Part shown: piece after piece, positions 34,492-42,840 of the stretch | Layout of the letters: each line of letters begins with the position of its first letter | Position numbering within the stretch: position 1 is the first letter of the stretch | DNA from: Aquiflexum gelatinilyticum | GTDB taxonomy: Bacteria > Bacteroidota > Bacteroidia > Cytophagales > Cyclobacteriaceae | DNA: 64,000 nt | NCBI RefSeq assembly: GCF_024741135.1 | Contig: NZ_JANSUY010000021.1 | Span: 60,334 to 124,333 of the forward strand | Direction of reading: 5' to 3' | Notes under the pieces: generated by a model | Database searches by the model: none | Told to the model about the DNA's origin: nothing | Seen by the model: only the letters and a program-made list of their open reading frames with translations | Made by a program: the position numbers and the translations under genes

Positions 34492-36384
34492 ATGAAAATC
34501 TTTATTCCTATTCTTCTTTTGTATACGCTGGTCTTCTTTTCCTGCAATTCTGAAAGCCAAAAAGATCTCCCCCCGCCCAACATCCTGTGGATTTCCACCG
34601 AGGACATTGATCCCGCTTGGGGATGTTATGGTGATGAATACGCTACTACACCCCATATCGACAATCTGGCAGCGGATGGCTTTGTCTTTACAAGAGCAAG
34701 CGCTAACTCTCCCATCTGTGCGCCGGCCCGCTCTACGCTGATTACCGGCATGTTTGCCACTTCCTTGGGAACCCAACACCTACGTTCCGATGTGCCCCTA
34801 CCCAATGACCTGAAAATCCTCCCCGAAATCCTCCGGGAGCATGGCTATTATACCTCCAACAATGTCAAAACAGATTACAACTTCAGTGCCGAAGGTCGTT
34901 GGGACGACAGCAGCAAAGATGCCCATTGGCGAAACAGGAAAGAAGGTCAACCGTTTTTCTCCGTAGTCAATTTTATGATCACCCACGAAGGCCCCACCAA
35001 CAATGCCGACCCCGAATCGGTAAAAAAGGACCTGAAGCTAAGACATGACCCCGCAAAAGCACCCATTCCGCCCTATTTCCCCGATACCCCGAAAATGCGG
35101 GAAATCATGGCCCATGCCTACGACCTGATCAGCATTTTTGACCAAGGAGTTGGGAATCTTGTCCAACAACTTAAAGACGACGGCCTCTATGACAATACCA
35201 TCATCTTTGTATTTTCCGACCATGGCTTTGGCCTTCCCCGACACAAACGCTGGCTTACCAACTCTGGCTTACACATTCCCCTCGTCCTTCATGTACCGGA
35301 AAAATACCGACACCTGGTATCCAATCTGAAAACCCGACAGGTGGATGACCTGGTGGGTTTTGTGGATTTTGCACCTACTGTCTTGGGCTTGGCAGGTATT
35401 GCCCCTTCTTCCTATATGGAAGGCAATAATTTCCTAGGGCCCAATGCAGTGAAAAACCAGTACAGTTTTGGCTTCCGAAGCCGTGCGGACGATTGCAATG
35501 AGATGTCGCGTTCGGTTTCGGATGGGCGATACCTATATATCCGCCATTACCTGCCCCAACTTCCCTACATTCAAAATGCCATCATCTTCACCCAAGGCAA
35601 ACAGGCCATGGAGGAAATCTACCGGGCTAGAAATGAAAAGACCCTGCCTATTCACATGGAACAATACTTTCATCCCAAAATGACCATAGAGTTATATGAC
35701 CTGGAAGCAGATCCTTATGAATTGAATAACCTGGCGATGAAGCCTGAACATCAGGAACGTATCGGTCTATTCCAGAAAGAGCTGGATCAGTGGATGATCA
35801 AGCACCGGGATTCCGGCATGCTCAATGAATCTGAATACATGCTTCGGGCAAAAGGAAGTTCCGTCTATGAAATCTTAAGGGATGATACCCAATTCGATCC
35901 AGAGAAAACTCTTGAGGCAATGAACCTGGTAGGGCAAATCGATGGCGGATCAATCCTACTACGCATGCAGGATCAGGATCCACTGATCCGATATTGGGGC
36001 TTGATTGCTTTGGAATATGCCGGGTTGAATTCCAGCTTGTTAGTTCAGGAACTGGAAATCATATTGGATGACCCTTCTCCAATCAATGCCATTCAGAGTG
36101 CCAAAATGCTGATCCAACTCAAAGAAGATCCCAAAGCCTATCAGACATTGGGGAAATACCTTCGGGCAGAAGAGGAAACTACCGTCCTCCATGCAGCCAT
36201 TGCGCTAAGATTACTGGAAGAAAAAGCCAAACCGCTGATCCCTTTGGTCAAAGATGAAATCTATCCCAAATATGCGGGAGAGGTATGGGGCAGGTATAAA
36301 TCCTGGAGCTATCCCATGTTTATCGGCATGGCCTTGGACCAAGTCAGAATCAATTGCGGCGAAGAAATTGCGGTGAGAAACTAA
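34492..36384 (+). CDS. Lipoprotein sulfatase (formylglycine-dependent)
   Basis: 630 residues with lipobox VFFSC-N. The sulfatase active-site motif is ICAPARSTL near residue 76, the Cys-type C-x-P-x-R that is converted to formylglycine by an anaerobic or FGE-type maturase. Metal ligands are in NILWISTEDIDPAWG and FVFSDHGFG. The domain resembles heparan N-sulfatase/arylsulfatase types. From about residue 480 the C terminus looks like alpha-helical HEAT-type repeats (PLIRYWGLIALEYAGL). It probably desulfates algal or host glycans in the periplasm. No maturase is in the window. Only one base separates its stop from the vsr start. By eye it seems richer in GC than its neighbours. Confidence 0.9.
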   Translation: MKIFIPILLLYTLVFFSCNSESQKDLPPPNILWISTEDIDPAWGCYGDEYATTPHIDNLAADGFVFTRASANSPICAPARSTLITGMFATSLGTQHLRSDVPLPNDLKILPEILREHGYYTSNNVKTDYNFSAEGRWDDSSKDAHWRNRKEGQPFFSVVNFMITHEGPTNNADPESVKKDLKLRHDPAKAPIPPYFPDTPKMREIMAHAYDLISIFDQGVGNLVQQLKDDGLYDNTIIFVFSDHGFGLPRHKRWLTNSGLHIPLVLHVPEKYRHLVSNLKTRQVDDLVGFVDFAPTVLGLAGIAPSSYMEGNNFLGPNAVKNQYSFGFRSRADDCNEMSRSVSDGRYLYIRHYLPQLPYIQNAIIFTQGKQAMEEIYRARNEKTLPIHMEQYFHPKMTIELYDLEADPYELNNLAMKPEHQERIGLFQKELDQWMIKHRDSGMLNESEYMLRAKGSSVYEILRDDTQFDPEKTLEAMNLVGQIDGGSILLRMQDQDPLIRYWGLIALEYAGLNSSLLVQELEIILDDPSPINAIQSAKMLIQLKEDPKAYQTLGKYLRAEEETTVLHAAIALRLLEEKAKPLIPLVKDEIYPKYAGEVWGRYKSWSYPMFIGMALDQVRINCGEEIAVRN

Positions 36385-36385
36385 A

Positions 36386-36871
36386 ATGTCCAAAAAGTCA
36401 AAACCTACCATCCCCAAACCCTATCCCTTACCCAAAATCACAGTCCCCGTATTCTGTGAGGAAAACGGCTTCTATACCACCAAGCAGCGGTCGTACAACA
36501 TGTCCCAAATCAAGGGCAAGGACACCAAACCTGAAAAACTCCTCAAAAAAGCACTTTGGCACGCAGGACTCAGGTACCGCAGCAACAAAAGAAACCTACC
36601 CGGTAAGCCCGACATTTCATTGATCAAATACAGGTTCGTGATTTTTATCGATGGAGCTTTTTGGCATGGCCACGATTGGGAAAACAGAAAGCAAACCATC
36701 AAATCGAACCGTGACTTTTGGATTCCCAAGATCGAAAGGAACATACAGAGGGACAGCGAAATCAACCATTTCTACCGATCCGGTGGTTGGACCGTCCTCA
36801 GATTTTGGGATTTTGAGGTGGAAAAGGAGTTGGGGAGATGTGTGAAGAGGGTGATGGACATCTTAAGTTGA
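36386..36871 (+). CDS. vsr: Very-short-patch-repair endonuclease (Vsr)
   Basis: 161 residues. The Vsr core starts at MSQIKGKDTKPEKLLKKALW, followed by LRYRSNKRNLPGKPDI (catalytic Asp), FVIFIDGAFWHGHDW (active-site FIDGxFWHGH), and WTVLRFWDFEVE. Vsr nicks 5' of T:G mismatches left by deamination of 5-methylcytosine and normally accompanies a cytosine-C5 methyltransferase; none is visible here. A 40-residue N-terminal extension precedes the core. Three degraded copies lie downstream (36938, 38620, 39718), so this locus has duplicated or recombined repeatedly. Confidence 0.9.
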   Translation: MSKKSKPTIPKPYPLPKITVPVFCEENGFYTTKQRSYNMSQIKGKDTKPEKLLKKALWHAGLRYRSNKRNLPGKPDISLIKYRFVIFIDGAFWHGHDWENRKQTIKSNRDFWIPKIERNIQRDSEINHFYRSGGWTVLRFWDFEVEKELGRCVKRVMDILS

Positions 36872-36937
36872 CATGTCTAACCATATGCCCATTTTTTTTT
36901 AATAAATGAACATATCAAGTTTTTGCGTCCATTTTAA

Positions 36938-37020
36938 GGAAAGCCTGATATATCAATTTCAAGTGGTTGATTTTTATAGATGGGGCATACTGGAATGGGT
37001 ATGATCGGGCAATTCCCTAA
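36938..37020 (+). pseudogene. vsr fragment 1 (middle part, frameshifted)
   Basis: Translation gives GKPDISI in one frame (from 36938), then in another frame KWLIFIDGAYWNGYD (from 36961), matching GKPDISLIKYRFVIFIDGAFWHGHD of the intact vsr. The fragment carries a frameshift and lacks both ends. It sits 66 bases after the intact gene, past a shared AT-rich flank. The rest of the gap to 37253 shows no gene. Confidence 0.75.
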
Positions 37021-37253
37021 TCCACCATCATATCCCACCAGGACTTCTGACTTTCAAAAATTGAACTGAAAAGGAAAAGCCCGGAGATCCACCATTACTA
37101 CCAACTGATCCAAAGTCCCGGTTAACATCGTAATTGAAATACTAGAAAAACAAACAATAGTTTAATCCTTAGGGTTAGACTAATAAGTAAAGTAAAAAAC
37201 ACATCAAAATCGACAGTAGATCTTGAGTGAAAATTTAAAAAAATTATAATCCC

Positions 37254-38495
37254 ATGAAAAAGAATCTATTAATCAATCGAATCAGACAAGGAGCCATCCT
37301 ACTCGCAATGGTTCTGACTTTTGCAGCTTGTACTGACGACCCAAACCCAACTATTGATCCCGAAACAATTTTGACGGGCCAAACAAAAACTTATGTCTTA
37401 AAACCCGTAGGAAATTCGGGGATCAGTGGAACTGCCTTGCTGGAAGAAACTTCAACAGGAAATTCCAAATTGACTATCTCTTTAACTGGAACGCCTAATG
37501 GAGGGTCCCATCCTGCACACATTCACTTCAATTCTGCTGCTCAAGGCGGTGGAATAGCGGTCTCCTTAACTCCGGTAAATGGAACAACCGGTATCAGTGA
37601 AACAACTTTTTCCAAAGAGGATGATGGAACTCCTATAAGTTTCAGTGATGTTTTGGCCTATGATGGTTATATCAATGTCCATTTAAGTGCCACTGACCTC
37701 GCAACTGTTGTCGCTCAGGGTGACATTGGGTCAAATGAATTGACAGGTACATCCAAAACATACACGTTGAATAGTGTTGCGGACCCATCTATATCAGGCG
37801 AAATAACTTTTGAAGAAAGAATCAATGGTTTTGCTTTAGCGACAATTTCATTGACTGGAACTCCAGACGGTGGATCACACCCTGCCCACATACATGCCAA
37901 TTCAGCAGCTATAGGAGGTGGAATAGAATTTACTTTCAATCCTGTGAATGGAACCACAGGAATGAGCAAAACAGACACAAGGGAAGGAATAATGGATGGA
38001 GAAGATGGTTTTACATACGAGGAAATATTGGAAGTTGATGGATACGTAAATGTGCATTTGAGCGCGGATGATTTAGGAACGATAGTCGCTCAGGGTGACA
38101 TTGGGTCTAATGAATTGACAGGTACGTCCATTACTTATCCTCTGAATAGTGTTGCTGTGCCATCAATATCCGGGGAAATAACCTTTGAAGAAAGAATGAA
38201 TGGTTTTGCTTTAGCGACAATTACCTTAACAGGTACACCGTCAGATGGCATGCATCCTGCCCACATCCATGCAAACAGTGCGGCTGTGGGTGGAGGTATC
38301 CTATATACTTTTAACCCCGTCATCGGTGCCACAGGAATCAGTGTAAGTGATACGAGAAAAGGAATGATGGACAATGAAGCTACGTACACCTACTCGCAAA
38401 TCTTGACTGTAGATGGTTATGTCAATGTGCATTTAAGTGCAGAGGATTTAGGCACCATAGTTGGTCAAGGAAATATTGGCGCAAACTTTGAATAA
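37254..38495 (+). CDS. Lipoprotein with three CHRD domains
   Basis: 413 residues with lipobox TFAAC-T, so anchored to a membrane. Three CHRD repeats of about 125 residues (roughly 45-160, 163-288, 290-413) each hold the hallmark HPAHIHxNSAA and end with DGYxNVHLSxxDLxTxVxQGxIGxNE. Repeats two and three are nearly identical in places (SISGEITFEER.NGFALATI.LTGTP), so the last duplication is recent. CHRD domains occur in chordin and many bacterial extracellular proteins; the conserved histidines suggest metal binding. It is bracketed by vsr fragments, unlike anything else in the window, and has a strong terminator. Confidence 0.88.
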   Translation: MKKNLLINRIRQGAILLAMVLTFAACTDDPNPTIDPETILTGQTKTYVLKPVGNSGISGTALLEETSTGNSKLTISLTGTPNGGSHPAHIHFNSAAQGGGIAVSLTPVNGTTGISETTFSKEDDGTPISFSDVLAYDGYINVHLSATDLATVVAQGDIGSNELTGTSKTYTLNSVADPSISGEITFEERINGFALATISLTGTPDGGSHPAHIHANSAAIGGGIEFTFNPVNGTTGMSKTDTREGIMDGEDGFTYEEILEVDGYVNVHLSADDLGTIVAQGDIGSNELTGTSITYPLNSVAVPSISGEITFEERMNGFALATITLTGTPSDGMHPAHIHANSAAVGGGILYTFNPVIGATGISVSDTRKGMMDNEATYTYSQILTVDGYVNVHLSAEDLGTIVGQGNIGANFE

Positions 38496-38522
38496 TAAAT
38501 TAAGCTTTCAAATTTAATTTTG

Positions 38523-38567
38523 AAAACACCCACAGAACATTTTTAAACTTGGTCTGTGGGTGTTTTT
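38523..38567 (+). terminator. Rho-independent terminator after the CHRD gene
   Basis: AAACACCCACAGA ... TCTGTGGGTGTTT forms a 13-bp stem (16-base loop) followed by a T-tract, 28 bases after the stop. Confidence 0.88.
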
Positions 38568-38619
38568 CTGTGATGCTTTACCATTTTCTGATTTTTGTTA
38601 TATTCCCCTTCTTCAAGGC

Positions 38620-38855
38620 CATATCCAAAAAATCAAACCCTGCCATCATCAGGATAGGCCTTATATCATGAGCAAGCCATCCAATCCAACCGTGACCTTT
38701 GGATTCCTAAGATCGAAAGAAACATGCAGCGGGATGCCGAGATCAACCATTTCTACCGCTCAGGCGGTTGGGCCGTCCTGAGGTTCTGGGATTTTGAGGT
38801 GAAAAATGAATTGGGAACTTGTGTGAAAAAGGTAGTGGATGTACTCAGTAGGTGA
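38620..38855 (+). pseudogene. vsr fragment 2 (5' start fused to 3' third)
   Basis: The 5' part (38620-38655) matches the first ten codons of the intact vsr (ATGTCCAAAAAGTCAAAACC with ATA for ATG). The 3' part runs in frame from 38673: QAIQSNRDLWIPKIERNMQR, then DAEINHFYRSGGWAVLRFWD, to TGA at 38853. The central nuclease core (about 280 bases) is missing, so no active enzyme can result. Divergence in sequence suggests a separate ancestral copy. Confidence 0.8.
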
Positions 38856-38911
38856 GGCTTGGGATATGCATTATCCTTCCAAGATTTTAACCTAGTATCT
38901 TCCGGATTTGG

Positions 38912-38976
38912 TGGACATATTTTGATCATATGTCCAATTTTTTTAATAAAATGGACATATCTGATTTTTATGTCCA
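38912..38976. promoter_or_regulatory. Two identical dyads TGGACATA-N9-TATGTCCA spaced 40 bp
   Basis: Dyad one is 38912-38936 and dyad two 38952-38976, each with 8-bp arms and a 9-base centre; start-to-start distance is exactly 40 bp, so they face the same side of the helix within about four turns. A degraded version of the same flank follows the intact vsr (36885-36935). They lie about 185 bases before the next lipoprotein gene. Operator-like; regulator unknown. Confidence 0.5.
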
Positions 38977-39160
38977 ATAAAATGAAAGGATTACATAGCA
39001 ATTCATTGGCCTAAACAGACCCCAAGGATCGCTAAATCAACCTAACTTACTTTTTACCAATTAAACAAAATATTTACTTGATACTTTCGTTTTTAAATTT
39101 TACGCACTGAAAACTGAAAATAAAAACGCTTAACCTAACCATCCCTGTTGAATAAAAGCC

Positions 39161-39667
39161 ATGAAAAAAATCTACCTCTTGTTCCTTCCCATACTGTTTT
39201 TTTCTTGTATGGAATCTTCAGAAAAAGTCGAAATGGAAAGGCTTCTGGGAGTGTGGATGCATGAATTCTCAAATGAGAATGAAACCATTGAATCCACGAT
39301 TTCCTTTAATGCCGATGGTACCTATATTATTGAGAATAGAAGGGTCCAAAGTGCAGAAGGTTTTAACCCGGGACTTTTAGACGCCTACAAGGGCAAGTAT
39401 ACCCTAGAGGCAGAAAAGCTCACTTTTTCAGATAAAATATTTTTCTTTTCTGAGGATTTTGTAAATCCTCCTGCCACTATAGAAGCCCTGCGACAGGGGG
39501 AAAATGTTAAATATCCAAAGGAAACGGCAAATGTTTCATTTGAAGAAAACAACCAAGTCATGGTCCTTTTATATGATTGCCCCGGTCCGGAACCTGAAGA
39601 AGATGAGATCGTAGTCGCATGTCTCGGCTTAGGTCCGTCGCCTTACACTAGGGTAGAAAATTTTTAA
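39161..39667 (+). CDS. Lipocalin-like lipoprotein
   Basis: 168 residues with lipobox LFFSC-M (Cys16). The N-terminal GVWMHEF followed by ISFNADGTYIIENR is the usual start of Bacteroidota lipocalin-like domains (G-x-W, then a DGTY strand). The acidic C-terminal CPGPEPEEDEIVVACLG may form a disulfide. Function unknown. It lies between vsr fragments 2 and 3. Confidence 0.7.
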   Translation: MKKIYLLFLPILFFSCMESSEKVEMERLLGVWMHEFSNENETIESTISFNADGTYIIENRRVQSAEGFNPGLLDAYKGKYTLEAEKLTFSDKIFFFSEDFVNPPATIEALRQGENVKYPKETANVSFEENNQVMVLLYDCPGPEPEEDEIVVACLGLGPSPYTRVENF

Positions 39668-39717
39668 GCTCATTTATTCAAGATTCCTTCAGTTCAAACC
39701 TTTAGCAACCCTGAATT

Positions 39718-39804
39718 TTTATTCCCAAAATCGAAAGAAACATGCAGCGGGATGCCGAAATCAACCATTTCTACCGCACCGGAGGCTGGATCGTCCTTAG
39801 ATTT
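39718..39804 (+). pseudogene. vsr fragment 3 (short internal piece)
   Basis: In frame from 39718: FIPKIERNMQRDAEINHFYR, then TGGWIVLRF, matching residues WIPKIERNIQRDSEINHFYR and beyond of the intact vsr. Both ends are lost. Its right end runs directly into the stop codon of the minus-strand gene at 39797-40366, so a recombination junction lies about 39799-39804. Confidence 0.75.
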
Positions 39805-40366
39805 CATATCCCTTTTCAATCCTTTCCAAAAATTCAGTTACATCTCTTTTATCAGTAACTTCTTCATCTGTCAATTCAAATCCATCAAATTCGTGCCATT
39901 CGTGATCAATTTCAGGATCATAGGGATGATGGTGAAGCCTTGGCAAACCCCAGTCTTGTGGAACAAAAAACTCATTTGAGATCAATTTTTCTCTTAATAT
40001 TTCTGAAGCCTTAGTTGGCGAAAGAAAACTTGGATTAGGGAAAATGACAGCCCCAAATTGTTTGTAATTCGCTCCATCTCTATATAAATAATTCAACTTA
40101 AGATTGAGAGTTGTTTTTGCATTACCTATCGGTAGCTTTTCCAAAAAATCATCTAAATCTTTCTCCGATTCGAAAGATACAACTGGTTCAATCCCTGATT
40201 CAAAAAATTGGATCAATCCAATTAAGCTTTCAAAAAACCTAAAATGCTTCCCTTCATAATTGTAAATATAAACCTGTCTATTTTCTTCAAACCTTACCAA
40301 GTTTAGGATTTCTATGGTTCGAGAGGGTGAAATATATTCGGTGGAAACAGGAATGATTTTGTTCAT
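39797..40366 (-). CDS. Unknown protein, divergent partner of the C-regulated module
   Basis: 189 residues, no leader or membrane span. Distinct segments are LNLKLNYLYRDGANYKQFGAVIFPN and a C-terminal FFVPQDWGLPRLHHHPYDPEIDHEWHEFDGFE. The family is not recognised; this 'LYRDGANYK...D.EIDH.WHE' type looks like small immunity- or antitoxin-like proteins seen in defence loci, but that is a guess. The stop codon comes from within vsr fragment 3, so the last residues may have been altered by recombination. The start is 93 bases from the divergent XRE gene, sharing the C-box region. Confidence 0.55.
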   Translation of the reverse strand: MNKIIPVSTEYISPSRTIEILNLVRFEENRQVYIYNYEGKHFRFFESLIGLIQFFESGIEPVVSFESEKDLDDFLEKLPIGNAKTTLNLKLNYLYRDGANYKQFGAVIFPNPSFLSPTKASEILREKLISNEFFVPQDWGLPRLHHHPYDPEIDHEWHEFDGFELTDEEVTDKRDVTEFLERIEKGYEI

Positions 40367-40410
40367 AAAGTGAAATCTGACTTTACAAAATTAACATTTA
40401 TTCTTGTTTT

Positions 40411-40443
40411 GTAGACTATAGTCCGTGGTACAATAGGCCACAT
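40411..40443 (+). promoter_or_regulatory. C-box-like operator of restriction-modification controller type
   Basis: TAGACTATAGTCCGTGGTAC resembles the C-protein operator consensus (GACT-nnn-AGTC, then CCGTG, then a second half-box). Seen: perfect palindrome GACTATAGTC at 40414-40423, CCGTG right after (from 40423), and a weaker second box ACAATAGGC. It ends 17 bases before the XRE gene start, the position used by self-regulating C proteins. One base is missing from the spacer of the first box. Confidence 0.6.
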
Positions 40444-40459
40444 TTTTTCAGATTGCAAC

Positions 40460-40666
40460 ATGGACATCAAAGTAGCTTATGGCGAAAAAGTCAGAGCCAT
40501 TAGAAAAAGTCAGAATGTATCTCAGGAAAAGCTTGCTGAACTAGCTGAGTTGGACCGCACATACATTTCTGATATTGAAAATGGGAAAAGAAATGTTTCA
40601 ATTGAAACAGTTTTTAAAATCGCTAAGGCCCTTAATTCTCCAATGATAAATTTTTTTGAATTTTAA
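40460..40666 (+). CDS. XRE-family controller (C-protein-like) regulator
   Basis: 68 residues, essentially one helix-turn-helix domain: VRAIRKSQNVSQEKLAELAE (scaffold and first helices), LDRTYISDIENGKRN (recognition helix, the RTYIS.IE..RN motif characteristic of C.AhdI/C.Esp1396I-type controllers), and a short C terminus. C proteins delay expression of a downstream endonuclease until the host is protected. A C-box lies just upstream. The next gene starts 11 bases downstream. Both the gene and its target are AT-rich by eye compared with neighbours. Confidence 0.8.
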   Translation: MDIKVAYGEKVRAIRKSQNVSQEKLAELAELDRTYISDIENGKRNVSIETVFKIAKALNSPMINFFEF

Positions 40667-40677
40667 AAAATCCACTT

Positions 40678-42621
40678 GTGCCTGGAAAGTATATAAATAA
40701 TATCTCTAGTTTTTTAAATTCAGAAAACGAAACTGTTTTAGGTTATTTAGCTATAGGTGTGACAAATCATCAATTATTGATGCAACAAAGAACATCTTGG
40801 AACCACCAGATAACTTTTTTAAAAGATTCGGTAAAGAATTTACCTCAAGAATGGACTTTAATTTTTGAATATCCAATCCCTAGAAGATCAAAAAGGATAG
40901 ACTTAATACTTTTAGCGGAGGATTTAATTTTTGTAATCGAATTTAAGGATAAAGAAAAGAAGTTTAACTCAGATGCTATAAGCCAAGTCGAAGATTATTC
41001 ATTAGACCTTCGTGATTTTCACAAAGAATCTTCAGGAAGATCTATTATTCCAATAGTTTGGGCTTCAGAGGCGAAAGAAAAGCAAAATTCATATGATGAT
41101 ATTGGTGATTTTGTAAAGCCAACACTATTTGCAAATAATAATACTCTACATTCAGTAATTAGGTCTGCTTTCGAATATTTCACGAATTCTGTAAACAAAA
41201 AAGTGATTCCTGGTTTATGGAATTCAAGTGAATATTTTCCAACCCCAACAATCATAGAAGCTGCTCAGCACTTATTTTCTGGCCAAAATGTAAGAGAAAT
41301 CTCTCGATCACATGCCGGCTCAGAGAACTTGACAGATACAACTGATGCAATTTTAAATGCTATAAAAAAGGCTCAAAACAACAATGAAAAAATAATTTGC
41401 TTCATAACAGGGGTTCCAGGGGCAGGAAAAACTTTAGCTGGATTAAATATTGTTCATAATGTCGAAAATAATTCAGGAAAAGGTGTTTTCCTTTCCGGAA
41501 ATGGCCCATTAGTAAAAGTATTAACTGAAGCTCTATCTAGAGATAACTCTAAAAGAAACCAAATTCCACTTGCACAATCAAGAAGAGAGATTGCCTTCGT
41601 TCAAAACGTCCATCAATTTTTAGATTTTTACCACAATAACGATCAAATCCCACAAGATAAAATAATCTTATTTGATGAAGCTCAAAGAGCTTGGAATGCA
41701 GAACATTCAAAACGCAAATTTGATAGAGACTATTCTGAGGCTCAGATGTTGTTTAATATCATGAATAGAAATTCAGGTTGGGCTGTCATTGTTGCATTAA
41801 TTGGTAGTGGTCAGGAAATAAACACAGGGGAAGCAGGATTGGCTGAATGGGGTAAAACCATAAATAAAAATTTTTCTAATTGGAAGATTTACATTTCACC
41901 AGAATTAAAAGAAGGCAAATCAAATATTGCAAATTATAAGCTTTTTGAAACTGCTCCTGTTGACCTGTCTATTACAGAATTACCAGAATTACATTTAAAA
42001 GTCTCAATTCGATCATATAAAGCAGAAAAATTATCAGAATGGGTTGTCGCTCTTTTGGAAGACGAACCGCTTAAAGCCAAAGAACTTCTTCAAAATCATC
42101 TTAAAAATTATCCCATTTTTCTGACTCGTAGCCTAAATACTACGAGAAAATTTTTGAGAAATAAAAATCGGGGGAATAGAAGGACAGGTTTAGTGGCAAG
42201 CTCTGGAGCTCGACGTTTAAGGCCATTGGGACTTGATGTGACAGCAGAAATTGATGTTGCCAATTGGTTTTTGAATCCTAAGGAAGACATTCGATCTTCT
42301 TGCTTTCTAGAATTACCCGCAACAGAATTCGCTGTTCAGGGTCTAGAATTAGATTGGGTTGGACTTTGTTGGGGAGATGACTTTCGGAAGGAATCAGAAA
42401 ATTGGTCTTTTCACGCCTTTAAAGGGACCAAATGGCAATTGGAAAAAAAGGATGATAGAAAGCAGTTTATAAAAAATAAATATCGTGTATTATTAACTCG
42501 GGGAAGAGAAGGATTAATTATCTTCATTCCAGAAGGTTCTGACACAGACCATACAAGACCCAAAAATAATTATGAAAATACCTATCAGTATTTAAAAAAG
42601 ATAGGAATACCAGAGTTATAA
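40678..42621 (+). CDS. PD-(D/E)XK-like nuclease fused to DUF2075 ATPase/helicase
   Basis: 647 residues starting with GTG at 40678, 11 bases after the XRE gene. Residues about 60-115 carry a PD-(D/E)XK-like core (RIDLILLAEDLIFVIEFKDK: Asp..Glu-x-Lys, then ISQVEDYS). From about 240 there is a DUF2075-type P-loop ATPase: Walker A GVPGAGKT, Walker B IILFDEAQRAW, then GSGQEIN and later the helicase-like SSGARRLRPLGL, EFAVQGLELDWVGLCWGDD and KYRVLLTRGREGLIIFIPEG. It likely cuts or remodels nucleic acid using ATP. With a C-box-controlled regulator and AT-rich composition it fits an anti-phage module, which is inference; no methyltransferase accompanies it. Confidence 0.78.
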   Translation: MPGKYINNISSFLNSENETVLGYLAIGVTNHQLLMQQRTSWNHQITFLKDSVKNLPQEWTLIFEYPIPRRSKRIDLILLAEDLIFVIEFKDKEKKFNSDAISQVEDYSLDLRDFHKESSGRSIIPIVWASEAKEKQNSYDDIGDFVKPTLFANNNTLHSVIRSAFEYFTNSVNKKVIPGLWNSSEYFPTPTIIEAAQHLFSGQNVREISRSHAGSENLTDTTDAILNAIKKAQNNNEKIICFITGVPGAGKTLAGLNIVHNVENNSGKGVFLSGNGPLVKVLTEALSRDNSKRNQIPLAQSRREIAFVQNVHQFLDFYHNNDQIPQDKIILFDEAQRAWNAEHSKRKFDRDYSEAQMLFNIMNRNSGWAVIVALIGSGQEINTGEAGLAEWGKTINKNFSNWKIYISPELKEGKSNIANYKLFETAPVDLSITELPELHLKVSIRSYKAEKLSEWVVALLEDEPLKAKELLQNHLKNYPIFLTRSLNTTRKFLRNKNRGNRRTGLVASSGARRLRPLGLDVTAEIDVANWFLNPKEDIRSSCFLELPATEFAVQGLELDWVGLCWGDDFRKESENWSFHAFKGTKWQLEKKDDRKQFIKNKYRVLLTRGREGLIIFIPEGSDTDHTRPKNNYENTYQYLKKIGIPEL

Positions 42622-42840
42622 AATGATTTATTATAAAGTGTTCCTATTTTTAAAATTTCAGTAAAACAACATATTTCTCCCTTTCAACTATCCGCAGAAG
42701 TATCCTCTATGAGATGGCAATTATGCAGTAGGTGGATTTTCTCGTCAAATGATAGAATGGAAGTTTTGGGAAAATGATAGAGGAATCAGCTTTATTATTA
42801 AAAAAGAGAATATTTCTTCTTTTCCCAAATTGGATCAGTT

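Noticed and set aside
34492..36871. Sulfatase and vsr as a functional operon
   Set aside because: They are one base apart but unrelated in function; the vsr locus is rearranged, so adjacency is probably accidental.
38671..38855. A short intact vsr gene
   Set aside because: It lacks the nuclease core, and its start does not match the family; kept as pseudogene only.
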